Source: an uncultured Oscillospiraceae bacterium
Lineage (GTDB): Bacteria; Bacillota_A; Clostridia; Oscillospirales; Oscillospiraceae
DNA: 27,681 nt
NCBI GenBank assembly: GCA_900762245.1
Contig: CAAFFR010000122.1
Span: forward strand, 1-27,681
Reading direction: 5' to 3'
Shown: in pieces, positions 1 through 6,018 of the stretch
Layout: each line of letters opens with the position of its first letter
How positions within the stretch are numbered: position 1 is the first letter of the stretch
The notes under the pieces: model-generated
What the model was told of the DNA's origin: nothing
What the model saw: only the letters and a program-made list of their open reading frames with translations
Databases searched by the model: none
Program-made: the position numbers and the translations under genes

Positions 1-79
1 ATGCTTCCGCTAACTGCTCCTGTGTCATAGAGTGTTCTTTTCGTAATTTGCTTATATTGACAGGAAGTGATAACTTCAT
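1..79 (-). CDS. Xre-family helix-turn-helix regulator (N-terminal fragment, runs off the window)
   Basis: The first 26 residues are visible (MKLSLPVNISKLRKEH, then SMTQEQLAEA). The pattern I-x-x-L-R-K-E-H-x-x-T-Q-E-Q-L-A is the start of a Cro/C1-type HTH domain, so this is probably a DNA-binding regulator. I chose the ATG at 79 because GGAGG at 87-91 lies about 8 bases upstream. An in-frame ATG at 85 would sit almost on top of that site. The rest of the gene lies beyond base 1, so any effector domain is unknown. The fold is fairly sure from the motif; the target genes are unknown. Confidence 0.7.
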   Translation of the reverse strand, partial: MKLSLPVNISKLRKEHSMTQEQLAEA

Positions 80-112
80 TCTCATGTACCTCCGTTTTTT
101 CTTTGCATCTAA

Positions 113-118
113 ATTATA
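113..118 (-). promoter_or_regulatory. -10 box for the Xre-type gene at the left edge
   Basis: TATAAT on the minus strand, about 34 bases upstream of the ATG at 79. No good -35 hexamer sits 16-18 bases further up, so the promoter may be weak or activator-dependent. Confidence 0.4.
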
Positions 119-194
119 CTACAAATTTGTGAATAAAGAAGGCATTGCAGGTATAATTGGTTTAGATATTTTTGAACTTTCAGTTTAGTCCAGC

Positions 195-240
195 AAAAAA
201 GCGATACTTGGCTATCAAAACCAAGTATCGCTTTTTTCTT
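195..240. terminator. Bidirectional intrinsic terminator
   Basis: A perfect 11-bp stem (GCGATACTTGG at 201-211 with CCAAGTATCGC at 221-231) is flanked by an A-run on the left and a T-run on the right. It can therefore terminate transcription in both directions. On the minus strand it ends the feoA/Cys-rich transcript and separates it from the Xre gene. Confidence 0.85.
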
Positions 241-273
241 CTTTTCGAACTTCTGTACGGCAGCTATCCTATA

Positions 274-498
274 TCAATAATGCTCCCATACAGTCTTATT
301 GGAAGCCCCCACATGCGGTGCTTTTTGCTCTTTGTGTATTTCACTCCGTCGCGCACAGCGAGGTCGTCCTCCTCCGCAACTGCGGAATTCGGGACAATTT
401 CTGCAATTACCGCTAGGGAGCTTTTTCTCATTTGGAAAAAGTTTCTGTGCTGCAACTGCACATGCAAGTATCACAACAACCCCAATCAGAACCTCCAC
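274..498 (-). CDS. Small membrane-anchored Cys-rich protein, FeoB-associated type (second copy)
   Basis: A 74-residue protein with a GTG start at 498. The site AAAGGAA lies 7 bases upstream and the start is 14 bases after the previous gene's stop. Residues 2-20 form one hydrophobic segment, followed by a lysine-rich stretch and a cysteine cluster of the form C-x2-C-P-x4-C-G-G-...-C. The same cluster occurs in the 53-residue protein encoded just upstream, so the two are probably paralogues. The layout (one N-terminal membrane helix and a short cytosolic Cys tail) fits the FeoB-associated Cys-rich membrane protein family found near Fe(II) transport genes. Its role there is unclear, with metal handling assumed. 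The tail after the last cysteine is longer and less Cys-rich than in typical members and may be degenerate. Confidence 0.6.
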   Translation of the reverse strand: MEVLIGVVVILACAVAAQKLFPNEKKLPSGNCRNCPEFRSCGGGRPRCARRSEIHKEQKAPHVGASNKTVWEHY

Positions 499-512
499 AA
501 AATTATTCCTTT

Positions 513-674
513 CTACATTTTACCGCAGCCAGTGCAGCCTGCACACTTTCCTCCGCAGACTGCATTGTCAGGGCAACCGATACACTTTCTTCCACTTTTC
601 TTTTCTTTCCAAATGTATCCTGCCGCCAAACCTGCAACCAAACCAATTACTGCTAAAATTATAATATTTTCCAT
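513..674 (-). CDS. FeoB-associated Cys-rich membrane protein (53 aa)
   Basis: A 53-residue protein starting at ATG 674 with GGGAG about 6 bases upstream. Residues 3-21 are a hydrophobic helix (IIILAVIGLVAGLAAGYIW). A KEKKSGRK linker and a seven-cysteine tail follow, with motifs C-x2-C-P-x4-C-G-G-x-C-x2-C-x2-C. This matches the short FeoB-associated Cys-rich membrane proteins of Clostridia, which usually sit downstream of feoA/feoB. Here it lies between feoA and a second copy of its own type, and no feoB is present nearby. Family membership is inferred from size, topology and cysteine spacing. The molecular function of the family is not established to my knowledge. Confidence 0.75.
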   Translation of the reverse strand: MENIIILAVIGLVAGLAAGYIWKEKKSGRKCIGCPDNAVCGGKCAGCTGCGKM

Positions 675-694
675 TTTATCTCCCTCTCTAAATG

Positions 695-708
695 TTAGAC
701 GAAGCTAA
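695..708. promoter_or_regulatory. Candidate operator, TTAG-N6-CTAA inverted repeat (copy 2)
   Basis: TTAGACGAAGCTAA lies about 20 bases upstream of the 53-residue Cys-rich gene. The half-sites and the 6-base spacer equal those of the palindrome in front of feoA (988-1001). Two matching sites in one small iron locus suggest a shared metal-dependent repressor of the DtxR/IdeR type. This is inference. The same bases could also form a weak hairpin in the mRNA. Confidence 0.4.
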
Positions 709-720
709 CTGTTCTGTCTG

Positions 721-750
721 AAAAAGTGCCAATGGATTCATCGGCACTTT
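721..750 (-). terminator. Hairpin at the feoA stop codon (possible intra-operon terminator)
   Basis: AAAGTGCC (723-730) pairs with GGCACTTT (743-750), and the minus-strand transcript continues into a T-run. The stem touches the feoA stop codon. It could end part of the transcripts before the Cys-rich genes, setting their ratio to feoA. Confidence 0.5.
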
Positions 751-962
751 CAAATCTGTATTGCTTCTGCCAGCTGCCTATCAATACTGTAGCGGCCATC
801 CTTTATAGATACAATGCAGTTAGCTCTGCGTCGGGATATGACGGTAATGGGTTCACCACTATAGCAGCCTAAAGAAAACAGAAATGAATTCAATTCCTCA
901 TCTTTGGTCTCAATGTTGCGGATGGTATATTCTTTACCTTCACACGCATGATTCAGTGTCAT
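750..962 (-). CDS. feoA: Ferrous iron transport protein A (FeoA)
   Basis: A 70-residue protein with the FeoA SH3-like pattern: a central L-F-S-L-G-C-Y-x-G-E-P-I-T-V-I segment, then C-I-V-S-I-K-D-G-R-Y-S-I and an A-E-A-I end. FeoA proteins are small cytosolic partners of the Fe(II) permease FeoB. AGGAGG on the minus strand ends about 12 bases before the ATG at 962. An in-frame GTG at 974 directly abuts the site and a TTG lies at 965, so the exact start is uncertain by up to four residues. The gene heads a minus-strand unit with two Cys-rich membrane proteins. feoB is absent here. A strong promoter and a palindrome lie just upstream. Confidence 0.85.
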   Translation of the reverse strand: MTLNHACEGKEYTIRNIETKDEELNSFLFSLGCYSGEPITVISRRRANCIVSIKDGRYSIDRQLAEAIQI

Positions 963-987
963 CAAGCTCTTCACCCTCCTCTTTCAG

Positions 988-1001
988 TTAGCATATGCTA
1001 A
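988..1001. promoter_or_regulatory. Palindromic operator candidate upstream of feoA (copy 1)
   Basis: TTAGCATATGCTAA is a perfect 14-base palindrome. It lies some 12 bases downstream of the feoA -10 box and upstream of the ribosome binding site, a classic place for a repressor to block transcription. The half-sites resemble those of DtxR/IdeR-family iron regulators. The regulator identity is inferred, not shown. Confidence 0.55.
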
Positions 1002-1012
1002 TTTGTAAGAAT

Positions 1013-1041
1013 ATGATAGCACTTTCAGCTGTATTTGTCAA
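1013..1041 (-). promoter_or_regulatory. Promoter of feoA (TTGACA / 17 bp / TATCAT)
   Basis: A minus-strand -35 TTGACA at 1036-1041, a 17-base spacer and a -10 TATCAT at 1013-1018. The -35 box overlaps the stop codon of the GIY-YIG gene upstream, so feoA has its own sigma-A promoter despite the tight packing. Confidence 0.75.
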
Positions 1042-1334
1042 GAATGTTTTCCCTCATTAGTTTCCTGCTCCCCCGGATTGGCTTCATTGAAAAGTAATAT
1101 TTTCTTTTCACGAGGTAGTTTTTTGATTTGGACCTCTCGCTTCAATGCCTCTGTATGGGTGCCACAGCACTCTACATAGACCAATTTCAGAGGACCGCGG
1201 CCTCTGGTGTACTTTGCCCCTTTTCCCTTCTGATGAGCCTCGCAGCGTCTCTGTACATCCGTAGTAATTCCGGTGTAGAGTGTACCGTCACTGCACCTCA
1301 GTATGTAGAGATACCAGCTCGTCGTTTCCAACAT
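1038..1334 (-). CDS. GIY-YIG nuclease-domain protein (YhbQ/YazA, UPF0213 type)
   Basis: A 98-residue protein made almost entirely of one GIY-YIG domain: W-Y-L-Y-I-L-R-C-x-D-G-T-L-Y-T-G-I-T at residues 7-24, then R-R-C-x-x-H at about 29-34. A conserved G-A-K-Y-T-R-G-R-G-P-L-x-L-V-Y block follows. The length is usual for the family. Members are DNA-associated and suspected to be structure-specific nucleases, but most are uncharacterised. The ATG at 1334 follows AAGGGGTGAT closely. The C-terminal tail overlaps the feoA promoter. Confidence 0.88.
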   Translation of the reverse strand: MLETTSWYLYILRCSDGTLYTGITTDVQRRCEAHQKGKGAKYTRGRGPLKLVYVECCGTHTEALKREVQIKKLPREKKILLFNEANPGEQETNEGKHS

Positions 1335-1362
1335 ATCACCCCTTTACTGATATACAGAAACA

Positions 1363-1379
1363 GGCGGCCACAGGCCGCC
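1363..1379 (-). terminator. GC-rich hairpin after the pncB unit
   Basis: GGCGGCC (1363-1369) pairs with GGCCGCC (1373-1379) around a 3-base loop. The minus strand then runs into TGTTTCTGTATAT. It lies just downstream of the membrane protein stop at 1386 and probably ends the pncB transcript. The T-tract is imperfect. Confidence 0.6.
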
Positions 1380-1385
1380 CGTATT

Positions 1386-1883
1386 CTATCGTTTAAAACC
1401 TCGACCAAGTAAGTGATCCAAAAAGAAAAAGGTAATATTTCCAAGAATCACCAATATAGCAGTCATTACAGTTCCCAGTTCCGAAAACTCCGCTGTAACC
1501 TGCGCCAACCCAAACACATGCATCAGTACCCAATACATGCTTAAAATCGAAATATTAAACAGCAATGTCTTCCAGACCCACTTTCCCTTCGCATTGTCCA
1601 GCTTTGGCTTTACAATAGGATAGTAGCCGATTGCCAGAAAGACTGCAGCCGCCTCTTTATCCGGTGCCATCAACACGGATAATATGGCAACCGCACCGTA
1701 CCATGCCCATGCGATTTTTTGTCCACAAGCTTTCAATACTGTCTGCAACAACATTGCACACAGCACAGGGCACGCATAGGTAGCAACAGGTATCAGAGTT
1801 CCCATGTTCATTAAAAGCAGAGCAAGGGCGGCAAAAATGCCGCCCAGCGCCATATTCGATGCGGGAGTTCTATTATTTTGCAT
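1386..1883 (-). CDS. Six-helix integral membrane protein, ECF S-component-like
   Basis: A 165-residue protein with about six hydrophobic segments (roughly 11-32, 36-56, 60-73, 78-92, 105-125 and 137-157) and a basic C-terminus ending R-G-F-K-R. Size, small-residue-rich first helix (A-L-G-G-I-F-A-A-L-A) and the motif A-P-D-K-E-x-A recall uncharacterised ECF-transporter S-component-like proteins of Clostridia. This is recall, not a search. The ATG at 1883 lies inside the last codons of pncB (11-base overlap), with GGAG 5 bases upstream, so the two genes are translationally coupled. That coupling makes a niacin-related substrate an attractive guess, but nothing in the sequence proves it. Earlier in-frame starts would lie deep inside pncB. 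Confidence 0.6.
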   Translation of the reverse strand: MQNNRTPASNMALGGIFAALALLLMNMGTLIPVATYACPVLCAMLLQTVLKACGQKIAWAWYGAVAILSVLMAPDKEAAAVFLAIGYYPIVKPKLDNAKGKWVWKTLLFNISILSMYWVLMHVFGLAQVTAEFSELGTVMTAILVILGNITFFFLDHLLGRGFKR

Positions 1884-3324
1884 TTTTCTCCAACAAACCG
1901 TACTTAATATCCCAGAGTTTTTGAGACAGGTCCACATAATAGGTCTGGGGATTGTCAAAACGTTTGATTTCATCCCAAAGCATATCTACCTGCTCCCGGC
2001 AGTAGTTTCGGATGGAATCCAGATTAGGCAGTTCATACACCAGTTTTCCGTTCTGGAAAATGGGGACCTGAAGCTCCTTTGCAGTGAAGTTGTAGACAGT
2101 TTTTCGCTTCCATGTTGCGTCCGGATCAAAGATTTCCAAATTCTGAGAATCATCGATTACTTCATCATAAATAGCCAGATAGTCCGCAATGGCTTTTCCG
2201 GTATCATTGCCAATGAACCGGTACAGCTTCTTATAATGAGGATTGGTAATCTTAACAACATTTTCAGAAATCTTAATCTTAGGTGTTACAGAGCCATCTT
2301 CCTTTTCCACTGCGACCAATTTATACACGCCGCCAAAGACAGGTTCGCTTCGGGCTGTAATCAGACGTTCACCAACACCAAACATGTCAATCTTGGCATC
2401 CTGACGCAACAGGTCACGGATAATATATTCATCCAGAGAATTGGAAACGGAAATCTGGCACTCTGTCCAACCTGCTTCATCGAGCATTTTTCTGGCTTTC
2501 TGAGTCAGGTAGGCCATGTCGCCGGAATCCAGACGGATACCGCATTTGGTAATACCTCTGGGTTTCAGCACCTCATTGAAGACACGGATTGCGTTGGGAA
2601 CACCAGACTTCAAGGTGTTATAGGTATCCACCAGCAGAGTCGCATTATTAGGATACATCTCCACATAGGCTTTAAACGCTTCGTACTCCGTATCAAACAT
2701 CTGTACCCAGGCGTGCGCCATAGTACCACCGGCTTTTACGCCGAAAAGCTGGTCGGAGATGGTACAGGCAGTTCCGTGGCAGCCACCAATATAGGCTGCA
2801 CGTGCACCCAAAATCGCAGCATCCGCACCCTGTGCCCGGCGGGAACCAAATTCCAGCACAGTCCGGCCTTCCGCAGCCCGTACAACACGGTTTGCCTTGG
2901 TTGCAATCAGACTCTGGTGGTTGATGCACAGCAACAGATAGGTTTCGATCAACTGTGCTTCAATAGCAGGGGCGCGAACCGTGATAATTGGCTCGTTGGG
3001 GAACATAGGCGTACCCTCAGGCACCGCCCAAATATCGCCAGTAAATTTGAAATCTGCCAGATATGCAAGAAATTCCTCACTGAAGAGGTTTCTCTCCCGA
3101 AGATACTGAATATCTTCTTCAGAGAAATGCAGATCCAGAATATACTGCACGATTTGTTCCAGACCAGCTGCAATGGCAAAACCACCGCCATCGGGGCAGC
3201 GACGGAAGAACAGGTCAAAATATGCAATACGGTCTTTATAGCCTGTTGCAAAATAGCCCTGGCTCATGGTCAGCTCGTAAAAATCGCAAAGCATTGTCAA
3301 ATTCAGTTTGTCGTTGATAACCAT
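1873..3324 (-). CDS. pncB: Nicotinate phosphoribosyltransferase
   Basis: 483 residues, full length for the Firmicute enzyme. It condenses nicotinate with PRPP, driven by ATP, to give nicotinate mononucleotide in the NAD salvage (Preiss-Handler) route in the cytosol. Visible family landmarks are the N-terminal L-T-M-L-C-D-F-Y-E-L-T-M-S-Q-G-Y, a V-L-E-F-G-S-R-R-A-Q-G block, G-T-M-A-H-A-W, I-R-L-D-S-G-D and G-V-G-E-R-L-I-T-A-R-S-E-P-V-F-G-G-V-Y-K-L. The ATG at 3324 has AGAGGTGA 7 bases upstream. An in-frame GTG at 3333 overlaps that site and is rejected. It is coupled to the downstream membrane protein and divergent from the thioesterase gene. Confidence 0.95.
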   Translation of the reverse strand: MVINDKLNLTMLCDFYELTMSQGYFATGYKDRIAYFDLFFRRCPDGGGFAIAAGLEQIVQYILDLHFSEEDIQYLRERNLFSEEFLAYLADFKFTGDIWAVPEGTPMFPNEPIITVRAPAIEAQLIETYLLLCINHQSLIATKANRVVRAAEGRTVLEFGSRRAQGADAAILGARAAYIGGCHGTACTISDQLFGVKAGGTMAHAWVQMFDTEYEAFKAYVEMYPNNATLLVDTYNTLKSGVPNAIRVFNEVLKPRGITKCGIRLDSGDMAYLTQKARKMLDEAGWTECQISVSNSLDEYIIRDLLRQDAKIDMFGVGERLITARSEPVFGGVYKLVAVEKEDGSVTPKIKISENVVKITNPHYKKLYRFIGNDTGKAIADYLAIYDEVIDDSQNLEIFDPDATWKRKTVYNFTAKELQVPIFQNGKLVYELPNLDSIRNYCREQVDMLWDEIKRFDNPQTYYVDLSQKLWDIKYGLLEKNAK

Positions 3325-3354
3325 AATAGTCACCTCTTTTTTATGTATGAATCG

Positions 3355-3383
3355 ATTATACCGTATCTTTTCTCAATTGGCAA
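3355..3383 (-). promoter_or_regulatory. Promoter of pncB (TTGCCA / 17 bp / TATAAT)
   Basis: A minus-strand -35 TTGCCA at 3378-3383 and a perfect -10 TATAAT at 3355-3360. A short ACAGCTGT palindrome at 3401-3408 lies just upstream and could be an operator for pncB or for the divergent genes; this is only a guess. Confidence 0.7.
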
Positions 3384-3455
3384 GCATTTTCCTTGACAAG
3401 ACAGCTGTATTTACACATCTTGCAACAGAACTTTTCCAAATGTCACTGCTTTTCG

Positions 3456-3484
3456 TTGACAGTCCGCAAATTATCGGGTATATT
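3456..3484 (+). promoter_or_regulatory. Promoter of the thioesterase gene pair (TTGACA / 17 bp / TATATT)
   Basis: A perfect -35 TTGACA (3456-3461) and TATATT (3479-3484) with a 17-base spacer, about 26 bases before the chosen ATG at 3510. Confidence 0.75.
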
Positions 3485-3509
3485 TTAATTTAGAAAGGTT
3501 GTGATAATT

Positions 3510-3896
3510 ATGGAAATTACCATTGGCATGAAAGCAGAGGTTTCCACCCTTGTGGAAAGAGAAGATACCGCAAAGGAAGTGGGTTCCGGTGACCTGCTGG
3601 TCTACTCCACTCCCTGCATGGTTGCGTTGATGGAAGGCGCTGCCTGCGAAGCCATTGCACAATGCCTTAGTGATAGCCAAACCACAGTCGGTACCGCACT
3701 GAACATCGAGCATATTTCCGCAACACCCGTCGGTCTGGAAGTCCATGCAACCGCGGAAGTTACTGATGTCGAAGGCAAAGTCATCACATTTACTGTTACC
3801 GCCTTTGATGAGACCGGAGAAATCGGTCACGGCACCCATAAGCGTGTCATTATCAATAGTCAGAAATTTTTGGAAAAAGCATATAACAAACTCTAA
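3510..3896 (+). CDS. Hotdog-fold thioesterase, fluoroacetyl-CoA thioesterase (FlK)-like family
   Basis: A 128-residue single-domain protein. The block S-T-P-C-M-V-A-L-M-E-G-A-A and the later L-N-I-E-H-I-S-A-T-P carry Thr34, Glu42 and His68. Their spacing (8 and 26 residues) is exactly that of the FlK catalytic triad (Thr42, Glu50, His76). It should therefore hydrolyse an acyl-CoA or similar thioester in the cytosol. The natural substrate is unknown, and fluoroacetyl-CoA itself is unlikely in a gut-type Clostridium. The ATG at 3510 follows AGAAAGG at 3492-3498 by 11 bases. A GTG at 3501 is too close to that site. It is transcribed with the next gene. Confidence 0.82.
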   Translation: MEITIGMKAEVSTLVEREDTAKEVGSGDLLVYSTPCMVALMEGAACEAIAQCLSDSQTTVGTALNIEHISATPVGLEVHATAEVTDVEGKVITFTVTAFDETGEIGHGTHKRVIINSQKFLEKAYNKL

Positions 3897-3908
3897 GGAG
3901 GTTATTTT

Positions 3909-4229
3909 ATGCAAGATTATCGTGCCATGATTCGCAGCACCTTTGAATTAGGCAGTGTTCGAGATGCTGAAGTTTTGTTTGAAAGCTGCATCAAGAACGC
4001 CTTCCCAACTTTCAATTTCCGCCGTCTGGAGCTGATCCGCTTTATCAAGGAACCTCAGTATATGGAAGGACGCAGTTGGAACCATGTCTTTGAAATCAAG
4101 AAGACAGAAGTTTGCGGACAGCCGCTGTGGGAGGTCTACTGTCACCGGGTAACCATGGGTAAAACCCCCGACAAACAGGTATTGCTCGACTACATGACAC
4201 TGGGATTTGTACAATATATCGAAAAATAA
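3909..4229 (+). CDS. Conserved-looking hypothetical protein, partner of the thioesterase
   Basis: 106 residues that I do not recognise. There is no signal peptide or membrane segment. The protein looks soluble and mixed alpha/beta, with several aromatic residues and a W-N-H-V-F-E-I-K-K...L-W-E-V-Y-C-H-R-V-T stretch (about residues 49-80) that could form paired strands. The ATG at 3909 has a perfect AAGGAGG 8 bases upstream, and the gene begins 12 bases after the thioesterase stop, so the two share a transcript. A strong terminator follows directly. A role linked to the thioesterase substrate is plausible but unproven. Confidence 0.75.
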   Translation: MQDYRAMIRSTFELGSVRDAEVLFESCIKNAFPTFNFRRLELIRFIKEPQYMEGRSWNHVFEIKKTEVCGQPLWEVYCHRVTMGKTPDKQVLLDYMTLGFVQYIEK

Positions 4230-4239
4230 AGACATCTGA

Positions 4240-4270
4240 GAGGGAGCGAAATGCTCCCTCTATTTTTTCT
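4240..4270 (+). terminator. Intrinsic terminator of the thioesterase pair
   Basis: An 8-bp perfect stem GAGGGAGC (4240-4247) / GCTCCCTC (4253-4260), a GAAAT loop and a T-rich tail. Confidence 0.9.
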
Positions 4271-4404
4271 ATTTTTTAAAGCACATAATGTTTCTGAAAT
4301 ATTTCGCTAACCCTGCGCATTTCATTCTTTCTCGATTTTTCTCATTTTTTCTAGTTTGAAAAGTTTGCCCTTTTTATGTTAGCATATAGAGGATCACACA
4401 GCGC

Positions 4405-4848
4405 TTATTGCATCTGTTTCTGGCATTTTTTCCATAGTTCTGCCAAACAGGCCACATGAGAAATAAAGGATGCATTAGAGGGCTTTCCTTCTGCATAATA
4501 ATCTGATGTAAGACATTTGATCCATTTTTCTCTGTTACGTTTTTTCCACGCAATCGCGATGCAGTGTCGAATGGACTGTTCTATATTCGCATAGTCAGCT
4601 TCCGGATTATAAAGTGTTGCAAGTTCCAATAGAATAGCGTTTACTCGTTTTCTTCGATTTTCGTACTTTCGCTCAATAGAATCCCGCAAATATACAAATC
4701 CGTCCAGATGAGATTGAAAACGCAATTCCAATAAAACAACCAGAATAAAGCTGGAAATATCTTCTTCAGGAATATGCCTGGTCAAAAACACGATATATTG
4801 CAGGGATTCATCCAAGCTGCACTCCATCATCATTTCTCTATTTTCCAT
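4405..4848 (-). CDS. Stand-alone Spo0A C-terminal-domain-like DNA-binding protein
   Basis: A 147-residue protein. From about residue 45 it resembles the DNA-binding domain of the sporulation master regulator Spo0A: S-H-L-D-G-F-V-Y-L-R-D-S-I near 46-58, I-E-Q-S-I-R-H-C-I-A-I-A-W near 89-101, and E-G-K-P-S-N-A-S-F-I near 120-129. These parallel I-x-G-Y-x-Y-L-R-x-A-I, V-E-R-A-I-R-H-A-I-E-V-A-W and G-K-P-T-N-S-E-F-I in Spo0A. There is no phosphoacceptor receiver domain. The 45 N-terminal residues are short, acidic and partly hydrophobic. It probably binds 0A-box-like DNA without phosphorelay control, or acts as a competitor or specialist regulator. ATG 4848 has AGAGG 6-7 bases upstream. It is divergent from a Cro/C1 gene 57 bases away. 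Confidence 0.78.
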   Translation of the reverse strand: MENREMMMECSLDESLQYIVFLTRHIPEEDISSFILVVLLELRFQSHLDGFVYLRDSIERKYENRRKRVNAILLELATLYNPEADYANIEQSIRHCIAIAWKKRNREKWIKCLTSDYYAEGKPSNASFISHVACLAELWKKCQKQMQ

Positions 4849-4905
4849 AACAAACCTCTATTATTTTATAAATTTCAATCATACTAAAGAAAGAGAGTAC
4901 ATAAC

Positions 4906-5148
4906 ATGCGAACACAAGATGCTCTGCGGGAACGGATCTACGAACTTTGCAGAAAAAACCACATGACTATAACAGGAATTGCAAAAGCCAGCGGAATTAC
5001 ACAGTCCACGCTTAGCAACATCACACGTGGCAGAAACAATTCCACAACGGTAGCCACCATAAAAAAACTATGTGACGGCATCGGCATGGAATTACCCGAA
5101 TTTTTTAATTCCGATCTCTTTCGCAATCTAGAACAGGAAATGATTTGA
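4906..5148 (+). CDS. Small Cro/C1-type HTH regulator
   Basis: 80 residues, essentially one helix-turn-helix domain. The HTH runs through M-T-I-T-G-I-A-K-A-S-G-I-T-Q-S-T-L-S-N-I-T-R-G at about residues 20-42, then a T-I-K-K-L-C-D-G-I-G-M-E-L-P-E-F-F capping helix. There is no effector domain. It is read divergently from the Spo0A_C-like gene, so mutual or self regulation from the 57-base shared region is likely but inferred. The ribosome binding site is weak (GAGAG). Confidence 0.85.
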   Translation: MRTQDALRERIYELCRKNHMTITGIAKASGITQSTLSNITRGRNNSTTVATIKKLCDGIGMELPEFFNSDLFRNLEQEMI

Positions 5149-5164
5149 TTTGTCCTGATATCAG

Positions 5165-5194
5165 GAAAGCCTCCTACATTGGCAGGAGGCTTTC
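5165..5194. terminator. Hairpin between convergent genes
   Basis: A perfect 11-bp stem GAAAGCCTCCT (5165-5175) / AGGAGGCTTTC (5184-5194) between the HTH gene stop (5148) and the udp stop (5208). T-tracts are short on both sides. A 12-base palindrome CCTGATATCAGG (5154-5165) abuts it. Confidence 0.6.
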
Positions 5195-5207
5195 TATTCA
5201 CAACGAT

Positions 5208-5984
5208 TTATTTCTTATTTTTTGCCTGATCAGCCGCTATCATACGCTTCATAGCCTCAATGCCGACTTTAATTGCACCAGAAGTATCTTCTGTCATAGG
5301 CATAGCCAAACCCGCCTTTTCCCGCTCCTGGTTCCACACAGCATGGAAGCAGCTTCCGCAGCGGACTCCCAGAGCCGCAGCCACAACGAACAAGGCGGCA
5401 GATTCCATCTCACTGGCTTTCACACCAAGACGCTTCCAGCTTTCCCACTTCTGTAGCAGATCATAGTAGACAGGAGATTTTTCAGGGCTGTGCTGGCCAT
5501 AGAAAGCATCCTTACACTGGACTACACCGGTATGGGTACGGTAACCCAGATCCTCACTGGCAGCCTTCAGCGCTGCAGTGATATCAAAGTCAGCAACCGC
5601 CGGGAATTCAATGGGGGCATACTCCAAAGAAGTGTGCTCATAACGGATGGCACCGGTGGCTACAACCACATCACCAGGCAGAACATCCATGGAAATTCCA
5701 CCGCAGGTGCCGATACGAATGAAAGTATCCGCACCAATGGCTGCCAATTCCTCCATAGCAATAGACGCAGAAGGACCTCCGATACCGGTGGAGCATACCG
5801 AAACCTTTTCGCCCAGCAACGTGCCGGTATAGATGTTGTATTCCCGGTTCATGCCGATATGAACAGGGTTATCAAAATGGGCAGCAATGGATTCACAGCG
5901 GCCGGGGTCACCGGGTAGGAATACATAGCGGCCAACATCCCCCTCTACACAACGAATGTGAAATTGCATACCAATATCTTGCAT
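5208..5984 (-). CDS. udp: Uridine phosphorylase / nucleoside phosphorylase
   Basis: 258 residues, the normal length for the PNP/UDP family. It reversibly cleaves uridine (possibly related nucleosides) with phosphate to base and ribose-1-phosphate in the cytosol. Landmarks are L-P-G-D-P-G-R (23-29, phosphate site), [11 protein letters not shown] (65-75), R-I-G-T-C-G-G (90-96), [11 protein letters not shown] and [10 protein letters not shown] (ribose-binding Glu-Met-Glu). The FYGQHxPEK form is that of Gram-positive uridine phosphorylases. ATG 5984 has AAAAGGGTGG upstream. In-frame starts further upstream (to 6095) lack a site and cross the promoter. Substrate preference is from family resemblance. 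Confidence 0.88.
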   Translation of the reverse strand: MQDIGMQFHIRCVEGDVGRYVFLPGDPGRCESIAAHFDNPVHIGMNREYNIYTGTLLGEKVSVCSTGIGGPSASIAMEELAAIGADTFIRIGTCGGISMDVLPGDVVVATGAIRYEHTSLEYAPIEFPAVADFDITAALKAASEDLGYRTHTGVVQCKDAFYGQHSPEKSPVYYDLLQKWESWKRLGVKASEMESAALFVVAAALGVRCGSCFHAVWNQEREKAGLAMPMTEDTSGAIKVGIEAMKRMIAADQAKNKK

Positions 5985-6018
5985 ATATACCACCCTTTTG
6001 TTAAAAATAGATAAATGC

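Noticed and set aside
172..708. 178-codon plus-strand open frame over the iron locus
   Set aside because: It is antisense to two small Cys-rich genes with good starts, and begins in a terminator region.
694..709. Reading the GTTAG/CTAAC repeat as a stand-alone terminator
   Set aside because: The stem is only 5 bp and no T-run follows; it is better explained as an operator.
1804..3396. 530-codon plus-strand open frame opposite pncB
   Set aside because: It is the antisense shadow of a clear pncB. Its composition is unlike a real protein, and it has no ribosome binding site or family motifs.
4379..4390. GTTAGCATATAG, similar to half of the feoA palindrome
   Set aside because: The second half-site is missing, and it lies downstream of the Spo0A_C-like gene, not before an iron gene.
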